From NCBI GenBank assembly GCA_022419385.1, contig JAJUBI010000005.1, forward strand, positions 4,278,001 through 4,342,000: a stretch of 64,000 bases of DNA, written 5' to 3'. A program made the translations under genes and the position numbers. The first letter of the stretch is position 1. Each line of letters opens with the position of its first letter. The notes beneath the pieces are model-generated. The model had not been told where the DNA came from, searched no databases, and saw only the letters and a program-made list of their open reading frames with translations. Below, one piece after another: positions 1 through 10,838 of this stretch. Source of the stretch: Paraconiothyrium sp. Pb-2020. Lineage: Eukaryota > Ascomycota > Dothideomycetes > Pleosporales > Didymosphaeriaceae.

Positions 1-194
1 CGCATGGCGGAGGAGTCGTTGATGCCGAGCTCTTCGTCGGTGTCTTCAGCAGGGTCGTCGTGCTCGTAGTAGCGCTCTTCCTTCTCGGGCTCGTCGCGGT
101 CGCTGTCGTTGTTCCGGTCTTCGGGGTGGCGTGTCTCTGTGCCTTTGTCGCGGAACAGCTCGTTGTATTCTTCCTGGGCAGCAGATGAAGTCAT
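1..194 (-). CDS. Phosducin-like protein, N-terminal fragment (partial)
   Basis: An ATG at 194 (minus) opens a frame that stays open to the window edge, giving about 64 residues that start MTSSAAQEEYNELF. The segment is highly acidic and polar, with a HPEDR motif followed by D/E-rich runs. That arrangement resembles the disordered N-terminus of fungal phosducin-like/thioredoxin-fold proteins, which help fold G-beta-gamma or act in tubulin/actin folding. The thioredoxin domain that would prove it lies outside the window. A G-beta gene about 9.4 kb away makes the assignment attractive but is not evidence in itself. It could instead be any acidic-N-terminus protein. No intron is seen in this part. 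Confidence 0.45.
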   Translation of the reverse strand, partial: MTSSAAQEEYNELFRDKGTETRHPEDRNNDSDRDEPEKEERYYEHDDPAEDTDEELGINDSSAM

Positions 195-3100
195 AGTGGA
201 AAAGGGTGCCTGAGTCGGGCGGGCTGCTCTATAAGTACGACGACGGTGAGGTGTGTACGGGGAGGAGCGGGCGTTGGCTGGCAGTGACAAGCTCGGGGTT
301 GGGCAGGGGTTGCCGGCTGCTATTTTGGCGGCGTCTCAGGGCTGCGATTGGGCCCGGTGTGGTGGAGGCGTGATGGAGCTGCGGTGATCAGGCCAGCAAC
401 GCGTCTCTGCGGGAGTGTTCGTGGATGAGTCGCTCAGGCGCGCAGGGAAAACCCCAGCGTGCAGCATGCTTAAGGCTGAGCTGACCACGCGACACGCCCC
501 TGCTCGCCGCCGCATTGGTAGATTGGCGAGCGGCGACTCCTCCTCCTGAAACGCGCTCTCGAGGCCGAAACAATGGGCCACACGACGCTTTGTTTGCTGC
601 CAGACCGCCCAATTGCACGCCCCGCCACAGAGGCCTCCACCCGCGATGTGCGCTTTCGAAACTGCTGCTGTAACGGCCTCCGGCAGCGGCCAGCACCATC
701 GCCAGACGTGCACGTCACGCCTCGCCATCAACGATCCGACCTCGAGCGCCGGCATTGCTGCGGGTCCTTTTCCTGAGGCACGTAATTCATGCGCTCGCCG
801 GTTCGGTCGCCAGTATCGGACACCACGTCGCCCGATTCGCAAAAGGGGGGCCTCACCGCACGGTTGTTCCTCGAGCCGCCCGCATTTGCGAGGACCCCGG
901 CGCGAATCTGCTTCTTTGCCAGAAACCTCCTTCTTCTAGAAGCCACCTGCAATCCTCCCCTTTGAGTCGTCGCCCACGCTGCCATGACTGCAATCAAAAT
1001 AGGGGAGCACGGACCGGCTATGTAAGACCGATTGCTCTACGCCACGTGCGTGCATGCTACACCGCATCCATTCTCGTATCCAGCCTTGAATAACATCAGG
1101 ACCCTTACGCACGCGCTTGAGCGTCTACGGACATGTCCACCTTGCATACGTCTAATTTCACTGCTGCGTGTATGCACTGTGGATTCCCTTTCGGGAAACT
1201 AAAAGGCTGTCGCTTCTCTGGTCATATTCAGGAATGGTTCGGTCGTCGAGCAGGTCCGCTGACGCACGCCTGTGCAGCACAGCAATGCCTCAAACGCAGC
1301 GTCCCCGAGCGCTTGAGTAGGCCTGATTCGACGCTGAATCACCAACAATCCTTGCCATGCTTCGCCCGTTACGACTCGATTGGTGATGACTCCCCAAAGC
1401 AGTTAGCCGAGTCGTATGCATTATCATTTCAATGAGACATTATACGCTGCCAGCATACCCTAGCCTCGAGTGCCCTTCACCATTATTGTCAATAAGACAA
1501 AGGTGGCGCAGGACACAATAGCTACCTCCCCCTCGGCTCGGTCGCTGAACGACAATACGAAATGACAGGTAACGGACATGCAAATGCGGGAAACAAGCGG
1601 CCCAGTGCACTTATGCACGGAGATGTACGCGTTTCTACGGACACGTGGAGTAGGGTGAGACGAATTATCCGCTAAGCGCTCGAGGGTCCTCCCGCTGCGC
1701 TAGCCAGTATTCTTGGAATTGTTGTTGCCCAGCAGGCGACTTGGAGTCTTGACACGACGCCGAGCTCTGACTGTTGTGTGTCACATGTGTGGAAGCGACT
1801 CGTCGTCGCAGACAGCAGACCTAGCTGCCTTGCGCTGGGCTCAAGCGCAGGTTTTGAAGGACAAAAGGAAACGCCATCACTTGGAGGTCCCAAACAGCGA
1901 ATTGCCATGATCCGAGGATGGCACCGAATCTTTGGTAGAGTATCACATCCCACCCCTTCAACAGTCGCAGACCATGGAAGTCTCCTTTCCAGGGTTCATT
2001 CCACGTCGTGATCGTCCTATAGCATACGACGAAGGCTATATGTGCGCCAGCATACCTCGGTCCATGAATGCGACAGGGTTTGGTGAACCTATGGAGTTTA
2101 CAATTTCGACGAGTGCTATGCGATATATGCACCTGGTTGGTGCGCACTGTTTCGAACCGTTATGCGTTCAAACAGGCGACGTGTTGATACCACGGCTGTT
2201 CACAAGAGACTACCAACGCTCGTTCGCTTTGCGTGCCCCGAGAACTTCGCCATATGCGAGCATCAAATGCTCTCCCGATAGATCTTGATGGCTTCCGGGA
2301 CAGCGGCGGGGACCAGGTGCATCCACTTGCAGCGAGTATCGTGTAGAAGCAGACATATTGGTCCTTGACCTCGATAAAGGTATCCTCATAATGATAAGTC
2401 ATCATCGGTATCTCCCAACGGCAGCCGCCGCGTGTATGTCTTTATCCAGGAGCTCAACGGTTACTGTCCACGCGGCGCTCGGGCGCTATCCGGCAATGGC
2501 GGCAGCGAAAGCCTCAGCATCAACGACTTCGGCGGGCATTTCTTAGCTTACTGCCAGATGAAGAGCCTCACCGGAAAAGCTTATAGGAATTCAACGTTCT
2601 TCCTGGGCGCTGTATTGCTCGGCCGAGGACCGAGGATAGTCAGATACGAGATATAGATACAAGGATAGAAAAGCAATTGCGGCAGGATAAGTGCACAAGT
2701 TGCATTGAATATAGTACATCTTGCACAAGATTGTGGAAGAGAATACAGTGTTGCATCATGAATAACCAGCCATTGTTGTGGAAAGATCTCAAGCTTGCTT
2801 GCCCTTACGTCCTGAGTAAGCGCATTACATCACACAGCGGCATCGGAAGCAAGCTTTGTGGATCCCGCAAGCCAACCCTGCGGCAACTACACTTGAGGCT
2901 TAAAATTATTTCCACCGAGACCCACAATAACTTCACGGGGCTTAGAAATGGACGGGAGAAGATTCACCCAGCCCTCGCGATGCTGCAGATTAGCACGGAA
3001 ATGCGAGTCCTCCGAGATGACTTCGGCGGTAGGAGATGCTGTTTCGGTGCACGTTCTGACGACATTGGAGTCCCCATAATGGAGTCGGAGGGGGCTTCGG

Positions 3101-3290
3101 GGCCCCAGATGAGAAATTTCCAATGTGTAGAGGGTGTGGGAGCCCGCTACGATGGGTCATTGCCACGGCCCAGTCGTGGTGTTCTTATGAAGCGTCTTCT
3201 CACATCCTTTGACCTCCATCGAAGCCTTTGTTCACCTTCTCCCGCCCGGTCCTTCAGTGCGTGTGAAGTGTCCAACATAGCGACGACAAA
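195..3290. other. Intergenic, about 3.1 kb
   Basis: No gene can be supported here. Short open frames occur on both strands but show no domain, splice logic or family pattern. The first ~700 nt (GC-rich, C/T runs on the coding side) probably include the promoter and leader of the leftward phosducin-like gene. The last few hundred nt precede the MFS transporter start. A possible coding remnant at 2263-2539 is listed separately. Confidence 0.6.
2263..2539 (-). pseudogene. Possible degenerate coding remnant
   Basis: Read leftward, short protein-like stretches lie next to each other in shifting frames: MPAEVVDAEAFAAAIAG followed by a stop, then WTVTVELLDKDIHAAAAVGRYR in the same frame, then YHYEDTFIEVKDQYVCFYT in another, then CKWMHLVPAAVPEAIKIYRES before a stop. 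The residues look like ordinary globular protein, and the interruptions (stop, frame changes) suggest decay. I do not recognise the family. Chance open frames could give the same impression. Confidence 0.17.
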
Positions 3291-5080
3291 ATGGGCATCC
3301 TCGCCAAAATCGAAGACCGCCCCACGCCATCGAGCGTGTACAACTGGCGCGTCTACGTCTCCGCCGCAACGGCGTCCTTCGCATCATGCATGATCGGATA
3401 CACGACGTCTTTTATCGGAACCACGGTATCGCTCGAGTCGTTCAAAGATGAATTCGGCTTGAGCAGCATGAGCGAGTCTCAATCGAGTTTGATCCAAGCC
3501 AATATCGTCTCGTTGTTCCAAGCGGGAGCTTTCTTCGGGTCCATCTTCGCGTACTCCACTGCGTACTATCTTGGCCGGAGAATCACGTTGTGGACGTTCG
3601 TTAGCATGTTTATCCTGGGAGCTTGTATTACTTTTGCGGCCATTGGAGGCAAGATTGGGCCTATGTATGCTGGACGTGTTATCTCGGGTTTTGGAGTTGG
3701 AGGGTGTACTATGATTGTAAGTGGAATGAGGATCCTCTCAGTATGTGGCAGTGGCTCACAACCTTTAGGTGCCGATCTACATCTCTGAAATCGCTCCTCC
3801 AGCCATACGTGGTCGCCTTGTCGGCACTTATGAGCTGGGATGGCAAGTTGGTGGTGCGTAACGCTCGGGTACGAAGCGGATTTTGTCCTAGACATCTTCA
3901 CAGCGTGCCCATTCCCACTAGGCTATCTTTTATTAACTTTGTATCAGGTCTTGTGGGGTTCTGGATCAACTATGGGATGACGCAGAGTCTCCCATATGGC
4001 CGCAATCAGTGGCTTATTCCCTTGCCGTGCAAACTGAACCCGCTGGGATTGTTCTGATCGGCAGTCTCATCTTCCTGCGCGAAAGTCCACGCTGGTTATG
4101 GACGCGCGGAAGACGCGAAGAGGGTGTTGCAAACCTGTGCTGGCTGAGAAAACTCCAACCCGAGGACACGTACATCTTGGAGGAGATTGAGATGATGGAC
4201 CTCCAGATCCAAGGCCTGCCATCTGGTTTCTTGAAACCGATCCGTCTCGCGTTGACCGACAGCAAAGTGCTATGGCGGCTCTTCCTAGGCCACATGCTCT
4301 TCGTCCTCCAGAACTTCTCCGGCATCAACGCAATCGTGAGTTCCAACTCCTTCCTCTGCCCAACTCAAGCTAACCAGATCCTAGAATTACTACTCCCCCA
4401 CCATCTTCAAAACCATGGGCGTCACCTCCATCAAAACCGTCGATCTCATGACCGGCCTCTTCGGCGTCGTAAAATGCATCATGACCATAATCTGGCTCAC
4501 CGTCCTAATTGACAAGCTCGGCCGCCGCACGCTGTTCCTCGCCGGTGGAACCTTCGGCTCAATCTGCATGTTCATCATCGGCGCGCTCATCGTGTCCAAC
4601 CCCTCGCAGTCCACCACCACCTCCAGCCTCTCCTCCCAGGGTACCGCCACCATCGTAATTATCTACCTCTGGACATGCGTCTACATCACCTCCTGGAACG
4701 GCACCCCCTGGGTCGTCAACGCCGAGATGTTCAACCAGGCCAGCCGCAACGTAGGACAAGTCGGCGCGAGCATGAGCAACTGGTTGTGGACGTTTGTCAT
4801 TGCGCGCGTGACGCCAAATATGGTCGCGGGCATGGGGAGGAACGGGTTCGGGATGTACTTCTTCTTTGCGTCGGTGTCGGCGTGCGCGGTGGTGTTCACG
4901 TGGTTTCTTATTCCGGAGACGAAATCTGTGCCGTTGGATCAGATGGATCGGCTGTTTGAGGTTGGGCCTGTGTGGAGGGCGCAGGGGATTGTGATGCAGG
5001 AGTTGGCGGATAATAGTCTGGAGTGGGCGAAGGTGGATCGGAAGGAGGATGGGAAGGCTGAGGAGATTGATGGGGTGTAG
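3291..5080 (+). CDS. MFS sugar/quinate permease-like transporter with an internal frame break
   Basis: Exons 3291-3716, 3769-3853, 3948-4335 and 4385-5080, joined by GT-AG introns of 52, 94 and 49 nt. The opening MGILAKIEDRPTP..YNWRVY is the signature of the QutD/qa-y quinate permease branch of the sugar porter family. Twelve-helix family landmarks are present: SEIAPPAIRGRLVG, RESPRWLW, DKLGRR, WNGTPWVVNAEMF and IPETKSVPLDQ. The product would be a plasma-membrane proton symporter. In exon 3 the frame changes by one base near 4022-4024: the frame giving GLVGFWINYG..NQWLIP ends at a stop at 4055-4057, while the continuation AVQTEPAG..LIGSLIFLRESPRW is in another frame. No acceptable intron explains this. 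TM1 also reads GYTTSF where most relatives have GYDS. It is either a recent pseudogene or a sequence error. Confidence 0.85.
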
Positions 5081-5835
5081 GAGGTTGAGGTTTTGCAGTG
5101 CAGTGCAGCCAGCCAGGAGTAGAAGCAGCAATCGAAGATTTTGAACACTGATTTTGCATTTTTCGTACTGGTGTTCCATTTGAGTCAACATCAAGATCTA
5201 CTGAGGATCAAGAATCTACCAATAGTAGTAATTTGTAGATTCTTGATGTTGCGGAGATTTGAATGTTAGTAGGTAAGATCGTGAGGATATGGCGTGCAGC
5301 GACGACAGACTCAAGAGACAAGCATGCAAGATATACAACTAACTAAGATGTAAGACGGTAGAACCTGAACCGTCAGGGAGCTTTTCAATTGTCATCAGGA
5401 GTGATCTCGGCAGTGAGATACAAGTCGTATTTTTTGTCCCCAAGTGAGGCCTCGAACTATTGTGTCATGGCGCGTTCGAAGGTTTTATTAACGACTCCAA
5501 TAATAAGCTGAGCCTTCAAAGCTTAGAGTTCAGAAGGAATATATATATTGTCTATGTAGACACTAGGAGGAGTTTTGTTGCCATGAAGATTCGACGTCTA
5601 CAGAGTGTGCCATTCCCAAGCACCTATAACCAAGAAGGTGACTAAAGAGGCCTGTGCGGTTCAGAAGGAATGGTGGAAGTTCGGTTGGATCTTCAAGCGA
5701 GCCCAAGGCTGTGCGTCATTGCTACATTCAGTGTGAGGCTGATTGAGATATTCATTGTCGCGAGTCTGCTCAACTGCGGAGGTCTTAACGACCGAATCCA
5801 CGCCCACCAAATTACTGACGACACCCCTCACGCAG
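5081..5835. other. Intergenic, 755 nt
   Basis: Apart from the hairpin at 5186-5251, this AT-richer stretch shows no gene. It holds the 3' flank of the MFS gene and the promoter side of the next plus-strand gene. Confidence 0.6.
5186..5251. repeat. Hairpin-forming inverted repeat downstream of the MFS gene
   Basis: A perfect 13-bp inverted repeat (ATCAAGAATCTAC at 5207-5219, its complement at 5235-5247) encloses a 15-nt loop. A second near-copy of the left arm (5186-5201, one base shorter) also pairs with the right arm extended to 5251. It begins about 105 nt after the transporter stop codon. It could be a transcript-end hairpin or a miniature mobile element remnant. No target-site duplication is obvious. 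Confidence 0.6.
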
Positions 5836-6984
5836 ATGAACCGTCAACCCCCTATACGCTATCGATCGACGGAAATGGACGGAACGATGATGCATGAGCG
5901 TCTCCCACGAGAGATTCGTGACCACATCTACACATACGGTACGAAATTTCGGGGTACGAAGTGGGTGTTCAGACTGGGCAATTGTCTAAGACTCCTGGCC
6001 TTAAGACCTAAGTCTAATCTGAGACAACAGTAGCAGGCTAGAACACCTACTTCACCCACTGTCCTTATTTGTAAACATCACACTGACTCTGTACTCCCAC
6101 CTTCAGTCTGGCATCCTACAGCAATTGATATTCAACGCGATGAGATAAATAGACCGCGCGAATGGCTGGTGGACTCTTACGGTGGCTTTACCTATGCCGA
6201 CCTAGTGCGATTACCAGACGAGTGTACGCCTACCGAGTTCAATGATCTTCTCGCCCGGAATGGCCCCTTCAATGTAAGGAAATTGACCGTCAACTAGCCA
6301 CTGAGCTTGTTCAGTGGCTCTACGAGAACATGGATCTGGATCTTACTTGCTTCACCACGAGAGGCGTGCATTTCATGACGCCGCAAGTGCCTGTGCTGAC
6401 AGCAGCTCCTCCACGGACACCATGCAACTTCCCTACGTTGAACGTTCGTCACTTGCAGAAGTTTCTCGACACGGATCTGTTCGGGGTTGGCATAACCCCA
6501 GCCGACTGCAAGCTTCGTTCCCTCAGCGTTCTAGTCGACTACGCAACGACCTACAGCAGCAATGTCAACTGGGTGCGGACCATCCCGTTCAAAGGAGACA
6601 CTCACCTGCGCCGCGTTGGACACGCTGCTTGCGCGTGTCCTCGTCCAACCCAAGACGAGCAACTTCAAGCTCCACATTTTCACCCTGGCGTGGCTCATGA
6701 AGCGAGATCAAAGCCATACCTTGGTCGAGCTTGAAGCTAAGATTCATGACGTCTCTGCTGATGCGGAGCTTCTTGTGCCTGGTATGGAGGTGAAGCCCGT
6801 GTACTTCGAATACCTGCTGAATCAGCAACGTTACGACACCTTCCACATGATGAAGGCATATGGATCAGAAGTCTTGCCGCTGGCAGCGGTATGGAGGGCG
6901 GATAGTTATGAGACGGGAATGCGGCCGTATTTTGCTACGTGGGATGAGTGGCACCGCAACCAGTTCTCTGCGAACGCTCCGTAG
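5836..6984 (+). CDS. 2EXR/F-box-like hypothetical protein with a frame break
   Basis: Proposed exons 5836-5938, 6107-6273 and 6315-6984. Exon 1 carries the LPREIRDHIYTY motif that opens many fungal 2EXR/F-box-like proteins, and it joins in frame to WHPTAIDIQRDE. Exons 2 and 3 give YADLVRLPDE, WLYENMDLDL and LFGVGITPADCKLRSL, an order familiar from this lineage-specific family. The 41-nt second intron is very short. Within exon 3 the frame that reads NWVRTIPFKG must give way to another reading ETLTCAALDTLLARV and then LHIFTLAWLMKRD to the stop at 6982-6984. One extra base in the AAA run near 6590 would explain it. The function of the family is unknown; recruitment to an SCF ubiquitin ligase is possible but unproven. 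The start could also be a later ATG (5872). Confidence 0.65.
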
Positions 6985-7340
6985 GACAAGGAAATACTTG
7001 AGAGGTGCCAGTTGATAGACTGATGATACCGTTCACGGAAAGGCCTTCGGAATTACAAAAAGACTTTCTTAGACTTGAGCACCAGTGAAGTGGAGAGCAT
7101 GGGGTATGACCATAGCGAAATACTGTCAAGGTGGTCCTTTTACCTGCATTAGGTTCGGAGAGCATGCACTTCGCACGAATATGAAAGGAATCACACGGTC
7201 ATCCTGAGTTTTTTTTTTTCACAATTAAGTTCTACTTACACTGATGAGAGAAACCGAAATGTTGATATGTGCAAACTCGACTGACCGTGTCTTATTTATA
7301 GATAGCATGATCGTCGCTGCAAGTACAATTAGTACTACCT
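6985..7340. other. Convergent intergenic interval, 356 nt
   Basis: It lies between the 3' ends of the 2EXR-like gene (+) and the deaminase (-). It contains an uninterrupted T run at about 7210-7220 and AT-rich sequence suitable for transcript ends. No gene is seen. Confidence 0.5.
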
Positions 7341-8921
7341 TCAATCAAGCCACCGCCTGAATATGTCATTCAGCCGTGCGCGTTCCTCTGGTCCAGTGAA
7401 GATTGTACTAATCGGCCTTTGTGCTAATTCTTTCAGTTCACTACGACTCAACCCGAAGTGCTTAGCCGCAAGGTAGTATTCCTGAGAGAGCGGGCTGCAA
7501 AAGACGCCTACGTCATCAGTCTGTACACTGTCAGTAAGAATTGAATCTCGAGCTCGAGTCATGTTCTTACACAAAGAGCTACGGGAACACCTGTCTGCCG
7601 CCAAAATCCAAAGTGGTGGTCAGAGTAGGTTCCTGTGATGAGTTTGGCGTGGACATTGCAGCTCATGCACAGCTCCACGCCGATATTTGCCTTCTCTATG
7701 CGCTCCCGAAAAGATGAGTTGACGTGGATAACGTGTCCAAGTCGATCGGGGTGCCAGGAGAGGAGCGTATTGAGCTCCTCATCCGTTCCAGATTCTGCGA
7801 TCTCTGCAAAATGCAATGTGATTTTCAATCCCGCTGCCTTTGCACGGGCGAATGCTTCCCTGTATACGCTAACGTCTCCTTTTGCGGGATCGCCGCAGAG
7901 GTCTACACCCACTACTCCAGCTGATTGGTGCTTAAGCGCGAGGTCGACTACTTCCTGTGCTTCTGCTGCTGTGTTCCGCCTGTCTATTGAAAGAATGAGA
8001 AATGCCCTCATGGTGTTGCTTTCTTGCTCATTGTGTTTCCGCAACACATCCAGTACAGTCTTGACGTAGTCGTCTTTGGAGACATTCTGACTTGGTGTAG
8101 CCCTAGGTGTTGTCCGAAGCTCAATGTATACAACGCCATCAGCTTGAAAGTCTTCAAGCACTCTGTGCGTAGAGAACCTGTTGGATTGTCAGGCAAATGG
8201 CCATCTCGCACGACGATTGGGGTCTGTTCGTCACACTTAGGGGTCGGCACGGCGGTCTATCCGCGGTGCACTGGCCACACGGTGATCTTTACGTACACAA
8301 TACTGGGAAGGTCGGCACAAAGTTTATAGATGTATGACGAGAACAGTGGAAAGAATCTGGAGTTGCTGTTAGCATTCCGCTGCTCAAGGCCAACGTCGTC
8401 AGCAGCGGTTAGCTACCGTAGTACCAAAACCCGACCGACTGCACGTTTTCGTTTGAGGGGCTTCTTTGTCACAGACTTTGAGGTTTTCGTGACAGTGCAG
8501 GCTACTCCTGGATGAGATCGGAGAATTATAATTACAATGCGCTCCAGATCCAATGACAGGTCGAACGTGCATGCGCTTACGGCATATCCGACGGGGGACC
8601 GACGACCAATGGAGAGAACGAAAAGACCTTACGTTTGGACGTCATAATCGACTTTCTCTGATGGAATGGCTATGAGAGGGTCTTCCAGCTTGAGCTCTGG
8701 CTCCTGTTGTCGACGCGTCTCCCAGATGTCGTGGAGACAAGTGCGACTGATGCTTCCCGTGAGATGGGCATGGAGCTTTCTTCAAGTTAGCCGAACGGAC
8801 GGTGTATTGAGTCCATGCACGCTACTTGGCAGTTGGCGAACAGGAGAGGCAGGCGACCACGTACTTCAATCTTTGGAAGCCTGAGGGTATACTCCGCGTC
8901 TACAGGCGCCGCGCTGGACAT
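7341..8921 (-). CDS. Adenosine deaminase-like protein (probable N6-methyl-AMP deaminase, ADAL type)
   Basis: Five exons on the minus strand: 8865-8921, 8633-8775, 8297-8356, 7571-8177 and 7341-7520. They join in frame to 348 aa, the usual ADAL length. Introns are 89, 276, 118 and 50 nt with GT-AG ends. The metal and catalytic elements are all visible: LHAHLTGSISRTCLHDIW after LPKIE (two zinc His), FFPLFSSYIYKLC, LEDFQADGVVYIELRTTPR, TLHFAE, RLGHVIHV, and TDDVGVF split by the last intron (zinc Asp). Family members hydrolyse N6-methyl-AMP to IMP in the cytosol, clearing modified nucleotides from RNA turnover. The gene diverges from G-beta with a 647-nt shared upstream interval. The start ATG is the first one in frame with LPKIE. 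Confidence 0.9.
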
Positions 8922-9568
8922 TCTGGAGACAACGGGCAGCAGGCTGGCGTCAAACGCGTCCGTTTGACTGAAGGCGCGGCAAGAGGACCGCCACGGCTCA
9001 ATCAACGCTCAACCCTGCAACGCGCTAGCCGGTTAGGGCGCTAGTGCACTTCGAGAAGGGGAGGAGCGATCAAGGAGATTGCAACTGACGAAGAAGGTGT
9101 CGGTTCGCCAGCCCTTCACTCTGCCTCCTCAGTGCTTCTGCAGCCCGCCTTCTAGAGAGCCGCATCCCCGCGTTGCGAGCCCGTTCTTTGCATCGTCGCA
9201 AGAGTCCTACTGGTACTTCAGTTGCGCTCCCTCTCGTTCGGCATCCAGCTCGACGTTTCTCGGCTAGCCTACGCCCAGCTCCCCAGGCCGCCCCCGTAAC
9301 CAGAGAACCTCGTCTCCAGCAACACGGCCACAGCCGCTCACCCTCCAGACCACCCGCCCTCCGCCATCTGCAGCCTGCGCCGCCCCTCAGCGCGAGCAAT
9401 TGCTCCTGTTCCGCGCGCCTCTGTCGCTCCTGTTGCCCTCGCTCGAGCCTGCATTGCGTGCGTGCCCAGCTGCTGCGCTAGCTGCGAGGCCCCTGGATCC
9501 CGCCAACCTCGCCTGCGACACTCCACTGCGACGACGCCCCCTTCCACTGCATCTGTAACCCACGGAGC
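8922..9568. promoter_or_regulatory. Divergent promoter interval, deaminase (-) and G-beta (+)
   Basis: The 647 nt separate the two start codons. From about 9080 to 9560 the plus strand is strikingly C/T- and CCN-rich, as in leaders of highly expressed fungal genes, so much of it is probably the G-beta 5' UTR. No TATA box stands out. Confidence 0.5.
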
Positions 9569-10838
9569 ATGGCCGATATGAGTGCTGAATCCATCCAGCA
9601 GAAGATCCAAATCGCCCGTCGCGATGCCGAGGCGCTCAAGGACAGGATAAAACGGAAGAAGGACGAGCTTGCTGACACCACCCGTACGTCCACGCTTACG
9701 AACAGCTGCTGCTGCGAGCGCGTGCTAACAAGTCATTGCAGTTCGTGATGTTGCGAAGCAACGAGTTGAGGCCCTGCCGCGTCTCTCCATGAAGACCAAG
9801 CGCACCCTCAAGGGCCATCTGGCCAAGATCTACGCCATGCACTGGTCGACGGACCGCCGACATCTCGTGTCTGCCTCGCAGGACGGCAAGCTCATCATCT
9901 GGGACGCCTACACCACAAACAAGGTCCACGCCATCCCGCTGAGGTCATCGTGGGTCATGACCTGCGCCTACTCGCCGTCTGGGAACTATGTCGCGTGCGG
10001 AGGGTTGGACAACATCTGCTCCATTTACAACCTCTCGGCGCGGGAAGGCCCCACTCGCGTCGCCCGAGAGCTGTCCGGCCACTCGGGATACCTGTCTTGC
10101 TGCCGATTCATCAGCGACAAGCGCATTCTCACATCATCTGGCGACATGACCTGTGTTCTTTGGGACTTGGAGACTGGCTCCAAGGTGCACGAGTTTGCTG
10201 ACCACTTGGGCGATGTCATGAGCTTAAGCATAAACCCACTCGACCACAACCAGTTCGTCTCCGGTGCTTGCGATGCTTTCGCCAAGCTGTGGGACATCCG
10301 TCAGCAGAAGTGCGTCCAGACATTTGCGGCCCACGACTCCGATATCAACGCCATTCAATTCTTCCCTAATGGCAATGCGTTCGGTACCGGTTCCGATGAC
10401 GCGTCGTGCCGCCTGTTTGATATTCGTGCGGACCGCGAACTACAGGCCTACACTGTACGCAAGACCCATCGATCTGTCTTTATGTGCGTTTTGACTAACA
10501 TGTTGGTAGATCCCCGAACCCGTCTGCGGTATCACATCGGTGGCCTTCTCCGTGTCGGGTCGTTTGCTATTCGCTGGTTACGACGATTTCGAGTGCAAGG
10601 TCGGTATCCACTTGTCCCTCGTTACACAACATATCTAACGAAAAGCGTAGGTTTGGGACGTTCTCCGCGGCGAGCGCGTAGGCACACTGCAAGGTCACGA
10701 CAACCGAGTGAGCTGTCTCGGCGTGAGCAACGATGCTCTCAGTCTTTGCACTGGTTCTTGGGATTCTATGGTATGTCTAAGATACTACTGTTTCCACCCT
10801 ACATGACTGACTTGGCACAGCTCCGCATCTGGGCATAA
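9569..10838 (+). CDS. sfaD: Heterotrimeric G-protein beta subunit (WD40)
   Basis: Exons 9569-9683, 9742-10454, 10510-10599, 10651-10770 and 10821-10838 give 351 aa, the standard G-beta length. The N-terminal helix (AESIQQKIQIARRDAEALKDRI, shown here as part of a longer coiled coil, residues ~1-40) pairs with G-gamma. Seven WD repeats follow, with GHLAKIYAMHW, SQDGKLIIWD, CVLWDLETG, FAKLWDIRQ, GYDDFECKVWD and the terminal LRIWA. It anchors the G-alpha-beta-gamma complex at the plasma membrane and signals to cAMP and MAPK pathways controlling growth, conidiation and virulence. The last coding exon is only 18 nt. The donor of the third intron is GTCGGT, unusual but forced by the KVWD junction. 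The homologue symbol follows Aspergillus sfaD. Confidence 0.96.

Noticed and set aside
4559..5194. 211-codon minus-strand frame over the MFS 3' part
   Set aside because: Antisense shadow; the plus strand carries the transporter motifs.
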